Source: Poa pratensis (Eukaryota; Streptophyta; Magnoliopsida; Poales; Poaceae). From it: a stretch of DNA of 64,000 bases. This document shows positions 1-11,720 of this stretch, piece by piece (the stretch's first letter is position 1; every line of letters starts with the position of its first letter). The notes under the pieces were generated by a model, which was given only the letters and a program-made list of their open reading frames with translations, was not told the origin of the DNA and searched no databases. The stretch spans positions 45,556,053-45,620,052 of the forward strand of contig CAMZMU010000027.1 in assembly GCA_947311845.1 (NCBI GenBank), in the 5' to 3' direction. Position numbers and translations under genes: made by a program.

Positions 1-1309
1 TGTGTTGGTTGGAAATGATGTGCTTCCTCTCAACATAGCCCTCATAATTCTCTTTGTGAATGGCAATCCCCATACAAAGCTTTATCTTTTGCACCCAAGT
101 GAGATGCTTAACTTCATTGTTGACCCTCTCTTTGCCACCACTACCATGAGGGTGGAGTGGCATTCTTCCTTCTAACCCTTGGAGCTTCTTCCACCTCTAT
201 CTCTTGATAAGAAGGTTGAGGAGTGGTATGAATGCTAGCACTTGAGGGTTCCAAACTTGTGTTGCTTGAAGCGAGATTGATCGAGTTGGGGTCTTCTTGA
301 GGATAAGCTTCATGACATAGGGAGCATACATAGGATTCTTCTTCTCATGAATAGCAATGTTGATCTCACACTTGATATAATCCATCACATCAATCTCATA
401 CCCATTGCAATTTGGTCCGGCAAGATATGTCTTGTGAGCATGATGCATAAGGTTGACAAGAGCTCCACGGATAGCATCCGTATTACCCGCTTGGGGGGCA
501 ATACTCCAACGAAACATGCGGATCAAGATGTTGTAGATGGGCTTGAGTCCACGGGTGGTAGCAATGGCACCCTTTTTAGCAACAAGAGGGGCAAGTACTT
601 CTTATCATAGTCCACCCCTTCAACATGCATCCTTCGACCAACGAGAATGGTGGATCCTTTGAACTCATAACCCAAAACTTGCCCAAACTCTTCAAAGGTT
701 GAATACACTTGACAGGGCCCGTCATCCAAGTCATCTTGGTGTTCTCCTCCGGTCCTAGCACAAGAGTGGAAAGAATTGTTGGACCATCTCAATGTCATAG
801 TTTTGTTGAGTGGAGATGAGCTTCTCAAGGCCTAGCTTCTAGCAACCCAAATTGCTTCCACAAAGTATTCCTTCTTGGCTAAAACTTCAAACTTCAACGG
901 TTTTGGGACACAAAGGGCTTTGGGTCCAAATTTGCATAGATTTCCTTCATGATGAGCTCTTGCTCCTTCCTCCAAAAGTGACCATCGGTTGTGTTGTTGG
1001 GCATATCATAGAAATTCTGCGCCCTCATGGTTCGAAATCCTCCTTGTTCAAGTCCTTCACAGTGGTGATGTTGTCAAACTTGGCCTTCTTGGCCCTTTCT
1101 TCTCGAAGGAGAGCAGCCTCTTGCCTACCCTTCGTGCATCGGACTCCTTTTGCTGCTTGCAACACCACACTGCACATACGGTCATTTTCTTCATCATAGT
1201 CCATAGTCTCTTCCCGACCTCTTTGGTGCTTTGGGTTTGGAGATGATGAGCCGAATATACCTCTTGTCATCTGTGAATAAGAGTAGATAGGTAGCATTGG
1301 GGTAAGCAT
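1..1309 (-). pseudogene. Degraded post-pol ORF of the Copia element (Sirevirus extra or envelope-like ORF region)
   Basis: Minus-strand coding traces lie downstream of the Copia RNase H and are split into several frames: about 1309-1025 (acidic and charged, with a KDLNKEDFEP-type stretch), 828-523 and 526-197. The last piece contains a segment ending EIDVMDYIKCEI followed by NPMYAPYVMKLI, which reads like the conserved part of the uncharacterised protein many grass Sireviruses carry after pol. No transmembrane segment or known enzyme motif is clear. The position fits the extra ORF of Sireviruses, but the function is unknown and the frame is broken several times. It could instead be a separate unrecognised insertion. 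Confidence 0.4.
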
Positions 1310-2399
1310 ACATGTCCAAGGAAGCCAAAAGAAGAAACTAATTGGAAGAAATTTCCAGAAATTTGATCTAGACCGGAGTCTCCGGTCTCAGGGGGGCGGA
1401 GTCTCCGACCACACCGGAGTCTCCGGTCAGGGAGACCGGAGTCTCCGGCCCTGGGACAAGAGAGGTCGATCTAGGTCAAATTGGAGGGGAATTTGTTGCA
1501 ATTAATTTCTAGAGAGTGCATTTGCCAACATGATGTTCTACACCATGAAAAACTAAGAAAACTACTCTCTAAAACAGATCTAGGATGAGACCCTAGAAGA
1601 GAGAGAGTGGTGACCTTTGCCCTTCATGGTGAGATCCAACGGAGGGGAGGAAGTTCCCGGCGTTGGAGAAGAGGAGGAGGCCGGTGGCACGGTGGATTCC
1701 GGCGACAAGGGGCGTCCGGAGCAGCACGTTGGAGGAGAGGCGGCGTCAGGGAGGGATGTGGGAGTCGGGGGTGTGAGGAAGTTGTGGATCAACTCCCACC
1801 CCGACTCCCTATGGAGCCCTGCGAAAACTGCCGGGACCGGAGTCTCCAGGATAAACAGGCCAGAGTTTCCGGTGTTTACCGCGGAGACTCTGTCCAGACC
1901 GGAGTCTCCGGCCCCTCCAGACCAAAGATGCCAGATTTTGTGGGGGACATGTATGTATGCAAGATGAGCATGTTTTTAGGTAAGAATAGGCTTAGGATGA
2001 GAAACTTGTCACTGATGGTGGGATACACTTGGTAGTTGCAAGATCAAATATAAAGGCCAATTCCAAGTGTTTCTCCCAAAAATAAAATAAAGGTCTAGAA
2101 AACCCAAATAAATCCAATAAATCCAAATAAGATCCAACTCCTCACAAAGAGGAGGGCGGTGGCCTAGGCCACCATGTATGAGATTATGGCGTGACACCGC
2201 GAAGATGTATCTTGGGTTCACAACCAACACTCGTCATTTAAGCTCACATTTTCATGAATTGAAAATAGAAAAGCAAATGAAATCTTACTATCGGCATAAT
2301 GGGGGGAGGGATAGTCCAATGATTAGGACCGCACTCCCTATGTCCATGCCTACACCTAAACCAATAGATAGTCAAGACATAGGTGTGTATGCAAGATAG
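1310..2399. repeat. Copia post-pol noncoding spacer with clustered CCGGAGTCTCCGG motifs
   Basis: No convincing coding region. Two clusters (about 1373-1456 and 1837-1915) hold repeated near-palindromic CCGGAGTCTCCGG units, some incomplete, and a GC-rich patch lies at 1620-1790. Sirevirus noncoding regions are known for repeated palindromic CCGG-containing motifs, so this supports the lineage call. The exact family motif differs from the ones I remember. Confidence 0.5.
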
Positions 2400-2992
2400 T
2401 CAAGCCAAGCTCCTTGAATCCACGATATTTAGCTCATTCCTCAAATAAGTGAATCTTGCTTCATCAAGAGGCTTCGTGAATATATCGGCAAGTTGATCTC
2501 TTGTGGGAACATGGCTTAGCTCAATATCACCTCGGGCAACATGATCTCGAATGAAATGATGACGAATCTCAATATGCTTGGTTCTTGAATGTTGCACCGG
2601 GTTGTGGGCAATCTCGATAGCACTTGTATTGTCACATAAAAGAGGCACTTTGTCACAATTGACACGTATTCCTTTAAAGTTTGCCTCATCCATAACAATT
2701 GGGTGCATGCACTTGCGGCGGCCACATACTCGGCTTCGGCGGTGGAGAGGGATATACAATTTTGCTTCTTGGAAGACCAACTCACCAAGGAACCACCAAG
2801 AAATTGGCATGCCCCGGAAGTTGACTTCCTATCATCTTGATCACCGGCCCAATCCGAGTCCGTGTACCCACGAAGAGAGAAAACCTTGTCCTTGGGGTAC
2901 CCAAACCAAACTTTGGGGTATGAATCAAATATCGTAGGATTCTTTTGACGCCACCATGTGGCTTTCTTTAGGAGCGGCTTGGTACCTTGCAC
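2400..2992 (-). pseudogene. Copia RNase H domain
   Basis: Ty1/copia RNase H, the end of pol, which degrades the RNA strand of the RNA:DNA hybrid during reverse transcription. Visible landmarks are TDSDWAGD (first catalytic Asp), LSTAEAEYVA (catalytic Glu), LLCDNTSAIEIAHNP (catalytic Asp) and the C-terminal KHIEIRHHFIRDH block followed by LADIFTKPLD. The domain is split between two frames (2992-2516 and 2810-2400) by a frameshift shortly after the AEAEYVAAA motif. It ends with a stop at 2400-2402, close to the usual end of Copia pol. Confidence 0.85.
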
Positions 2993-4330
2993 ACACCCCT
3001 ACACTCAACACAATATCGGGTCTAGATGCACAAAGATAGAGCAAAGAACCAATCATGGAACGGTATACCTTTTGATCAACATCTATACCCTTTGGGTTAA
3101 GTTGTAGATGAACCTTTGTGTCCATTGGTATGCGCTTCTCCTTGACACCAATCATGTCAAACTTCTTGAGCATGTCTTGGATATATTTAGTTTGAGAGAT
3201 GAAAGTCCCTTCCCTCAATTGCTTGATCTCAAACCAAGGAAGAACTTCAACTCTCCCATCATGGACATCTCAAACCTATCGGTCATAAGCTTTGAAAATT
3301 CATCATTGAAAGCTTTGTTAGTTGAGCCAAAGATAATATGTCCACATAGACTTGGCATATGAAAAGCTCCCTTTTACTCTCTTGGTAAAGAGAGTGGGAT
3401 CGATTTGCCCAACCTCAAATCCACGGTCTACTAGAAGCTCTCTAAGGTGCTCATACCACGCACGTGGAGCTTGTTTAAGTCCATAGAGCGCCTTATCGAG
3501 CTTGTAGACATGGTTAGGGAGTTTGGGATCCTCAAAACCCGGTGGTTGCTTAACATATACTAATTTTTCAAGAGGACCATTTAGAAAAGCAATTTCACAT
3601 CCATTTGTTGCAAGATAAAATTATGATGAGATGCATATGCAAGGATGATACAGATGGACTCAAGGCGAGCCACGGAAGCATAGGTCTATTCAAAATCAAT
3701 GCCTTTAACTTGAGAGTACCCTTGAGCCACCAATCTTCCTTGTTCTCACCACCATGCAATGTTCATCTTGCTTGTTCTTGAATATCCACTTAGTGCCTAT
3801 AACATTGCGGCACTCCTTTGGCTTCTCAACTAGCTTCCACACTTTGTTGCGCTTGAAGTTATTGAGCTCTTCATGCATTGCATTCAACCAATCTGGATCT
3901 TCAATAGCTTCAAAGACTTTCTTTGGTTCCACCATGGATATGTGCGCTTGATGTTCACTAAAGTTTGCACATTGTCTTCTAGTAGCAACCTTGCTCTTCA
4001 AATCACCAATAATATTCTCCAAAAAGTGGTGTCTTCTTATCATGGTCTTGACATTTCTTGCATGGCGACGGGTGTCGATCTTCTTACGAGAGCTAGGAGG
4101 AATCTCTTGATCATCTTGATCATTTGTGTCCCCGTCTTGATCGGAATGATGACATTGGTCTTCAATGTGCACACCTTCATCACTAGAAGGGGAGGATGGA
4201 CCTTGGTCTTGATCATGGCTAGCATCAATAATTGGAGAACTTGGTTCTTGCATAGCAACTTGATCAACTTGAGTAGGGTCTTGAACTTGTTCTTCGCTTG
4301 GTGCATCATTTGCGCCATCGGATGGTGCGG
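2993..4330 (-). pseudogene. Copia reverse transcriptase and integrase-RT linker, broken
   Basis: The minus strand from 4330 first encodes an acidic, Ser/Asp-rich linker (about 4253-3990). The RT follows, starting around the EDPDWLNAMHEEL and VIGTKWIFKNK blocks typical of the Copia RT domain. The thumb end (about 3218-2993) shows SQTKYIQDMLKKF and YRSMIGSLLYLCASRPD. Between about 3705 and 3240 the frame is interrupted by several stops. The catalytic YVDD region at about 3335-3352 carries an apparent one-base deletion that shifts frame inside the motif. The CACTA element interrupts the linker at 4330/4331; the upstream half resumes at 11097. Confidence 0.85.
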
Positions 4331-4350
4331 CACTACAAGAAATATGCTAT
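4331..4350 (+). repeat. CACTA left terminal inverted repeat
   Basis: Twenty bases, CACTACAAGAAATATGCTAT, identical to the inverse complement of 11077-11096; the match stops at base 21. The CACTA core and the CGG duplication set the boundary. Confidence 0.95.
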
Positions 4351-4704
4351 CCTATGACCTTTTATCAGTGACCCTGAAAATATTGGTCATAGATCTATGA
4401 CCATTTTGTACCATTTGGTCACTCGCTGTTTTGGAGGGTCTAAACCTGAACATATAACGACCAAATCTGTCAGAAAGGTCATAATCTCCTTACATGAATT
4501 GGTCATAATGCAAATAACACTAATTTAATATATTTTTTCTAGCCGATTACGACCAATTTAAATGGTCATTCGCATTAGTTGATAGCCAACTCAGCAGTCT
4601 CGCCTACGTGTCACTGCTTAGGTGTCATTTTCGCTTACGTGTCACTCTGATTGGACAGCCAACTCAGCAGTCTCGCCTTTATGGCGTGTTATTTTCGCTT
4701 ACGT

Positions 4705-5405
4705 GTCAATATGACATGTAGGACCCATTGTCAGCTAACACACCTGACCGGTGGGACCAGCTCCCACCCAGCACTAACATGTGGGACCCACCCCAACCTC
4801 GACCTGACATGCAGGACCCGTCCCACCCAATTGACATGTTGGACCCGCATCTATCATACCTGACATGTGGGACCCACCCTCAACCCCGACCTGACATGCG
4901 GGACCCATCCCAACCCTGACATGTGGGACCCGTACCCATCATACCTGACATGTGGGTCCCACCACGCGCCCTGGGACCCACCTCCTGACATGTGGGACCC
5001 ACCACACGCCTTGCCTACCTGACATGTGGGGCCCACCACGCGCCCAAAGACCCACCCAACCACTGACATGTGGGACCCGCGCCTTGCCCTCAACCCCGAC
5101 GTCACATGTGGGTCCGACCCCAACCCCTGACATGTGGGACCCGCACCCATAATACCTGACATGTGGGTCCCGCCATGAGCCTCCTGACATGTGGGACCCA
5201 CCACATGCCCTGCCTACCTGACATGTGGGTCCCACCACGCGCCATGGGACCCACCCAACCAATGACATGTGGGACCCGTACCCATCATACCTGACATGTG
5301 GGACCCGCAGCCATCATATCTGACATATGGGTCCCACCACACGCCCTGGGACACACCGCTGACATGTGGGACCCGCGCCCTGCCTACATGACATGTGGGT
5401 ACGAC
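4705..5405. repeat. Minisatellite with core GACATGTGGGACCC (about 21 copies)
   Basis: A 14-bp core GACATGTGGGACCC (variants ...TCCC, ...GGCCC) recurs about 21 times with variable spacers of roughly 12-30 bp, often carrying ACCACGCGCC or CAACCCCGACCT. The core contains the palindrome ACATGT. Some spacers show a higher-order pattern, for example CGTACCCATCATACC. Long Gly/Thr/Cys-rich frames across it on both strands are repeat artefacts and not proteins. Confidence 0.9.
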
Positions 5406-6307
5406 CCACACAAGTGTATTATTTGGCAAAAGAAATGCGCCCACGGGGGTTCGAACAAGCGACCGAGCTCTGGCTAGTGCAGCTCTCTACCACTGGGCCG
5501 AACAGGTGATCATGTTATCGTATGGAAGCTAAGCTATCTATAGTGACTTTCCATCTAGGTACGAAACAGGCCTGGGCCTGTGCGGCAAGAATGTTCCCGT
5601 TTCTTGGGCTTTGGACTTGGTCTTGTGAGGCCTTCTATTCTTTTTTTTTCTTTAACATATTGGTATGCCGAGTGGACCAAAGGCCCATGTCATGGGCGTG
5701 GCAGGCCGGTGTGGCCAATGTCCCATCGTGCTGTGAGGGCTAAAGGTTTTTTTTATTTTTCTGTTTTCTTATATAACTTTTGATTTCGAACCCCAATTTA
5801 AATCAAATAAATTTTTAATAATTTGTAAAAGTGTCCTCTATCATCATAGACTATTTGGGAATATATTTTGTAAAAAAATTACAAATTACTCCTAAGCTTA
5901 TATATTGCTTAATATAGGGGTTTGAAGAATTCGGAATAAAAATTTGGGATCGGTATTTTAAATTCAAATGCAAAATAAAAACAAATGGAGGATTTTAAAA
6001 TTATACATTGATGAAATTGAAACATTCACCTTCTATTAAGGACTATTTTTAGTCAAAATAAACTAACAAAATACCACTAACCTTATATATTGCTTTACAT
6101 AGGGTTTTGAAGAATTTGATTTTTTTAATTATTCTATTAAATTCAATACATTTCTGAGAACACGTTTTCAATATATTTCCCGTATTCCAAGTTAATTATT
6201 TATACCGTTAATTAGATCACATATAATGACACAAACCTCGAAGTTAATTATTTATACCATTAATTAGATCAAATTATATATTGCCTTACATAGGGTGCTA
6301 AAATTTG
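5406..6307. other. CACTA interior, AT-rich, no gene seen
   Basis: Mostly AT-rich sequence with no supported coding region. A tRNA-like fragment (antisense, about 5437-5510) contains a B-box-like GGTTCGAA but lacks a foldable acceptor stem. A short phrase 'ATATTGCTTAATATAGGG / ATATTGCTTTACATAGGG' recurs at about 5904, 6087 and 6275. Confidence 0.5.
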
Positions 6308-7478
6308 GTAACTAGGTCACATATCATGACGCCACGCGAAAGTTTTCCATTTTTTTGTTTTTGTTTTTCGAATTTAGTATGCTCATTCGAAAATCTAGTC
6401 AAATTCGTGGTCGTGACCGTTTGTGTCTACTGTTTGAATCATGTGGATATTTTGATGTATCTATGATGAAATGGATATTTGTGAACCTAAAAATGAAATT
6501 TAGGAAAAATAACGGGCAAGCTATGTGGCAGCTGTAGTTCAAAATCTAGCCATTTCCAGCTGAATCAGCAGTAAGCCGTTTAAATGGCCGGAAATAGGCA
6601 GAGAGCTCGAAAATGCATGCCTTTTGGTGATTGTACATGAAATGATGTCTACTTTGTGAAAACAATTTATCGGTGCCATTTTGGATGACTTTCTCGGTAC
6701 CCGCTTCACAAAAAATGCTATTTTAAGCACCTAAAAAATGAAAAGTGAGTTTTTTTGTGAAACATGTCAAAATCTTTGTTCGGCAACATTGCTTGCCATC
6801 CCACAATGAACACATGTGCCAATTTTGGGCTCATTTGGACAAACTATGTCACGAATGTGGCCAAAACATTGCTCCTTCATCTTGAAAGCTATGAATGTTC
6901 GTTTGTGATAGCAAGTTTCTGCGAACAATTTTCACTAAAACTTCTGCAACACAAGTTTATAATTTTTTGTGGTAACTAGGTCACATATGATGACGCTACG
7001 CGAAGGTTTTGCATTATTTTGATTTTTTTTTGAATTTCGTGTGCTCATTTGAAAATCTAGTCGAATTCGTGGCCGTGACCGTTCATGTGTAGTATTTGAA
7101 TCATGTGGATATTTTGATGTATCTATGATGAAATGGATACTTGTGAATCTAAAAATGAAATTTAGGAAAAATAACGGGCAAGCTATGTGGCAGCTGCAGT
7201 TCAAAATCTAGCCGTTTCCAGCTAAATCGGCAGGAAGCCGTTTAAATGGCCGGAAATATGCAGAGAGCTCGGAAATGCATGCCTTTTGGTGATTCTACAT
7301 GAAATGATGTCTATTTTGTGAAAACAATTTATCGGTGCCATTTTGGATGACTTTCTCGATATCCGCTTGACAAAAATGCTATTTTAAGCACCTAAAAAAT
7401 GAAAAGTGGGTTTTTTTGTGAAACATGTCAAAATCTTTGTTCAGCAACATTGCTTGCCATCCCACAATGAACACATAG
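6308..7478. repeat. Internal direct duplication inside the CACTA element
   Basis: About 510 bp starting GGTAACTAGGTCACATAT is present twice, at about 6308-6816 and 6971-7478, separated by about 155 bp unique to the first unit. The copies differ by scattered substitutions and small indels. Neither contains a convincing gene. The offset is about 664 bp. Confidence 0.85.
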
Positions 7479-7654
7479 GACAATTCCATACGTTGAAATT
7501 TCATTTAATTGTAAACATCCAGCTCTGAGAAATGTGAATAAGCAAAAATATGGCCCAAAAGAAATTAAAAATAAGAGAGCTAAACTTAAAAAAACTGGTT
7601 TTGGGCTGTGGCTGCGAAGAACTGGATAGAGGCCCATCCGTTTCTAGGTTATGG

Positions 7655-10420
7655 GAGCGCGCCCTATATAAACTACTCGCCCAGCGCCGCCGCCTCCACA
7701 CGCCCGTCTTCCCTCTCCCTTCCTTATCCGCCGTAGACACCCACGCCCCCCGCTTCTCCTCTTCACTCGCGACGGCGACTCCCTCCCCGCGCAGAACCCG
7801 ACCATGGCAGCCACCCTGCACAGGCACGCTTCACTGCCTCTCTCCCGGTACCCCGAGCCCCTCCCTCCCTTCCACCAGGCCCTCCACCTTCGATCGCCAC
7901 GACCTTGTCGTCGTAGGGGTCATGGCCGAGATGGACGGTGCCGCTGGATGTGGCGTCTAGGTCGCTGGATGTGAGTCGGGGTCGCCGGATTTATCAAAGG
8001 GTCTCCGGATCTGCTCGCCTGTTACTATTTCCCTCCTCCCTCCATACATAACCACTATGTCTAGGTTTGTCTCACTCTCTCAGTATCTCTCTTTGCAGGC
8101 ACCCCAGAACGCGAGCTTGGGCGGGAGATGGAGCCCTGCACGAAGGTTGGAGCGGTGTCGGCAGGCGCTGCTTGGCCAGGAGCGGCGTCGGCAAGATCTG
8201 AAACCACTCTGTAAGTACGTACCTACCGCCCATATCCATATAAGTCGACATGTTTGTTATACCAGTTGGTTCAAGAGCTCTTGTTGTTATCCTTGAATGC
8301 TTGAGCGGTAATCTTGAAGGATCATAGCTCCAGTAGATAGAACATGTTTGGTTTGGCAGCAAAAAGGACAGGGATGGACAAAACTTCTCTTCCGTTTATT
8401 GTTTTGTCATTCAATGTACTAAGTTTAAATGAAGATTTTGTGCTGCTATTAACTTGGCAAGATGATTTACTATATACCCACACGATAGATCAATGTACCA
8501 AGAGCTGTTCTTGACTTCTCAAGTGCAGATCTTCTATTGCCTAGTTTCTGTGATACGAAATGTATCTACTTGCATGCTTTACTTTGAGAAAATGCTCTTA
8601 TCGGTCCATTAGTCCTTTGAATATGACCTTGCAGTAGCTAGAACATGGTTTGGACTAACTTGCAGTAGTGCTTCTTAGGCCATTTGTTTCTTGTGAATTA
8701 TCTTTATTATTTATGATGGTGCACTGCCATGTTCTACTATTACATAACCACTAGAACTGCAAGATAAAATCGACAACGAGTTTACTAGTTTAAGTGGCCA
8801 TTTCATTATTGTTCTACGACGCCATGATTGAATGTGGAATATCTTTATTCTTTATGACATGCATCTGTCATGTATATCTGTATTTACTCCATAATGATGG
8901 TGAGTCATCGTCAGCTGATACATAGCTAGCTTCTATTTTAAACTATGATGTAATGATGCTGGTTTTGTTCAACTTTAGATGCAATAGTATCTGAAGTTTG
9001 TGTGCCCGCTACCTGATAAATGCTTTCTTTGTAATATTTGACCTTGACATGCTTTTGTTTGTTCGGTTTGATGTCTGCATTACATGAATCTCGTTTTAGC
9101 TAGCTGATGAACAAAAAGCCTGGAACTAGCTGGCATCCTGTAATCATTACATTTGATCTGCAATCATTGTTGACCATACACTAATACTTTCAATTGTAAT
9201 TGGATTTCAGCAGCCATGAGTTAAATATGTTGTATTTTAGTTGAGGAGCATTATAATAGTATACTGCCATGTATTGTGAGTTTAGAGTAAAGTGACAGTA
9301 AGTAATGTGTCATTGTTTCATTAGATACAATAATGATTTGATTAGATACAATAATGATGTGATGTCCTGCTTTATTTATAATGTGGTAGTTGAAATAGAA
9401 TGGACAGATTGGACTGTGTTACTCTAATACAATGGACAAATCTTGAACATAAGTGAGGTTTCTTCATGACTGTTTGTCGTGGCCATACATTCTCGATGTC
9501 GCAGGGGAAGGGATCACATAATGATGGCTGCCTTTGAGATGTACTGGTGGCTGCCATCGGCATGAGGCTCACGCAGACGTTGGACAAGATGGCACTCAGC
9601 TATTCTGTCAGTCTCGAACTCACTGTCCGCGCCCTCTTCCAGTGTTATGAGGTTTGGCCGTGAACGCTAACTATCGGGGTTCTAAACTGTGATGAGTTGC
9701 TTGTCGTTTTGACCTTTGGATGCATGGTATCGATGTTTTTGTCCATGATTGCCGCACTGGAGCATAATGTGTCTAGCATGGCAACATATTCCTCTTGTGT
9801 CTTATTAGCATTTTATATGTTCTTGTGAATGCTGAATTTCCATGTTGTAGTACTTGCCTGTGTAGCTGTACTGATGCAAATACTACTGCTTGTTTAATAT
9901 AGTGAAACATGAACATCCATCTTGTTTAATCCTCTCTAACGTTTTTGTTTCTTCGCTGGTTTTTCAGGGCGCAAGTGGTGCAGTGGATGCAAGACTGCCC
10001 ACCTTTAACGCTATATCTGGCTGTCATCAGGCTCCGTGCAGCCTGATCCGGTCGGCTCTGGCCGTCGTGCCGCTGGATCGAGTCAAATGGTGGTGCAGGA
10101 GGTCAACCTAGACGTGGCAACCTGAGTCGCTTGCGGACCAGGAAGGACGCCATCAACACAATCAAGCTCTGCTTCAAGGATGCTGCTTCGAGTGCTGTCA
10201 CTGGAGCCTGGGAGTGTTTCATCCTTTTCTGCTAGCTTTTGTTCTAAGTTATGTGAACCTCATCCTAGCCTTGTTCTGGTTCGAAGTTAGAACCTGTGAG
10301 TTTCTGTGAACCTCTGATTTTGTCCTGAGAAAGAGATGATATGTTATGTTAAATGTTGAGCTGAGATTATGATATGTGTGCTGAGATTTTATGTACTTTC
10401 TTGTGCTTCAATGAATATGA
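7655..10420 (+). pseudogene. Spliced-looking transcription unit carried in the CACTA element, no long ORF
   Basis: A TATA-like CTATATAAAC at about 7661 is followed by a C-rich leader resembling a grass 5' UTR. An ATG at 7804 opens a short frame. Acceptor-like and donor-like sites delimit exon-like pieces: TTTGCAG at about 8098 to GTAAGT at about 8211; GTCGCAG at about 9505 to GTTTGG near 9652; TTTTCAG at about 9967 into a last exon with no donor, followed by a UTR-like tail to about 10420. The GC content of these blocks stands out from the AT-rich surroundings. Joined exons give no obvious conserved protein, so this is either a captured gene remnant or a noncoding transcript. No product is assigned. 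Confidence 0.45.
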
Positions 10421-10436
10421 ATTCGTATTTGAAATT

Positions 10437-10860
10437 GAATTTCAAACTGAATTTGAAATTGAATTTCAAACTGAATTTGAATTTGAATTCAAATTCAAAT
10501 TTGATTTTGAATTTGTATTGAAATAGTATATTCACAAAATATAGAAATTGTTGTCGGGCCAAACTTCACAGCAGAGGCCCAAACTTAGTTAGGCTTGGCC
10601 CATCTAGCCGCCTAAAGTTAATTGGGCTCTTATAAGGCTATGGCCCAAATTTAGTTGGGCAAAATAGTAAATTGCAATATATAAATTTCTGCAAAAAAAT
10701 GATGAGGCCCAAAAAATATGGACTGCAAAAAGGCCCACATTATTGGGCTTGGCCCATCTAGCCGCCTAAAATTAGCAGCGAAAAAACTTAAATGGGCTGA
10801 TTTATAAGGCCTGGTCCATTTAGAAGGCCGAACCGGACCGGGCTGATTCTAATCTACAAT
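10437..10860. repeat. GAATTTGAAATT low-complexity tract and repeated GGCCCA-rich segment in CACTA
   Basis: Bases 10437-10525 are a run of GAATTTGAAATT/CAAATT words. Bases 10555-10830 contain two related copies of a segment with TTGGCCCATCTAGCCGCCTA (about 10601 and 10750), rich in GGCCCA/TGGGCC. Confidence 0.75.
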
Positions 10861-11076
10861 CATTTCATTTGGTCACAAATTTGCCACGTCAGCCTTGCCA
10901 CGTTGGATCTGACGTGGTCTGGCCAAATTGCCCATGACCAAAAAATTGGTCATAAAATCTGTGACCTTCTAATTTGGTCATAGACTAATATGACCAATTC
11001 ACAAAAAAGGTCACTGCCGTTCATTAGTGACGCTCATAACCTGACCATTTCTGTGACCAATATTGAGGGTCACGAC

Positions 11077-11096
11077 ATAGCATATTTCTTGTAGTG
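11077..11096 (-). repeat. CACTA right terminal inverted repeat
   Basis: Exact inverse complement of 4331-4350, followed by the CGG target duplication at 11097-11099. Confidence 0.95.
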
Positions 11097-11720
11097 CGGT
11101 TTCCACTTGTGATGATGAATGCTCCACATGAGTGGAGCTTGATCCTTGTTGAGGCGTCTCATGGTGTATCTCGATTGGGCAAAAGAATCCCACGCCCATT
11201 CGCCTTATTGCATCTTGAGTTTCCTCATCATCTACATCACGAACATGAAATTGCGCCACTTGGGAGCCGTCATTCTCATCGAACTCCACACTACAAGATT
11301 CTACAACGGTCCCGAAGGACTTGTCGTAGATTCTACAAGTGAGGGATTCGGCACTGTAACCAACAAAAGTACCCTCTAAAGCCTTAGACTCAAACTTAGA
11401 TAAACAATAACCTTTGATCTTATAGAAACACTTACAACCGAACACCCGGTAGTAGGAAATATTGGGCTTGTTGCCGGTAAGCATTTCATATGGAGTGAGT
11501 TTCTTGCCCGTGCGGAAGTAGAGGCGGTTTGATGAGTGACATGCCGTGGAGATGGCCTCGGCCCACCAGAAAAGTGGGGTCTTGAACTCCGCCAACATAG
11601 ACCTTGCCATATCCATAAGGGTCTAGTTCTTCCTCTCGGCTACACCATTTTGTTGAGTAGTATACGCAGCGGAATATTGATGACGAATTCCCCCTTCACT
11701 AAGAAACTCATTTAGGGTGT
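11097..11720 (-). pseudogene. Copia integrase, C-terminal part
   Basis: Continuation of the Copia integrase after the 41.75-kb Gypsy A insertion. The minus strand from 11720 begins with GIRHQYSAAYT, then QQNGVAERKN, which holds the third acidic catalytic residue (Glu) of the D-D-E core. Next come MDMARSMLAEF, WWAEAISTACH and the C-terminal FGCKCFYKIKG and EGTFVGYSAES blocks typical of Copia integrase. An in-frame TAG at about 11623-11625, right after AERKN, terminates the protein. The segment runs into the integrase-RT linker and is cut by the CACTA element at 11096/11097. Confidence 0.88.

Larger units (their letters stand above)
4331..11096. mobile_element. Non-autonomous CACTA DNA transposon (6766 bp)
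   Basis: It starts with CACTACAAGAAATATGCTAT at 4331-4350 and ends with the exact inverse of those 20 bases at 11077-11096. It is flanked by the 3-bp target duplication CGG (4328-4330 and 11097-11099), as expected for CACTA (En/Spm) elements. Subterminal regions (about 4355-4570 and 10860-11070) are crowded with short ATGACC / GGTCAT / TTGGTCA repeats in both orientations, probable transposase-binding sites. No transposase-like coding region was found, so movement would have needed a transposase from elsewhere. The cargo is a minisatellite, a 0.5-kb internal direct duplication and a spliced-looking transcription unit. Confidence 0.9.

Noticed and set aside
4854..5444. Gly/Thr/Cys-rich open frames across the minisatellite (MSG-GWV-type repeats)
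   Set aside because: Direct translation of the GACATGTGGGACCC repeat; unlikely to be protein.
5437..5510. tRNA-like sequence (antisense) in the CACTA element with GGTTCGAA box
   Set aside because: The B-box-like word is present, but the acceptor and anticodon stems do not pair well; at most a decayed tRNA-derived fragment.
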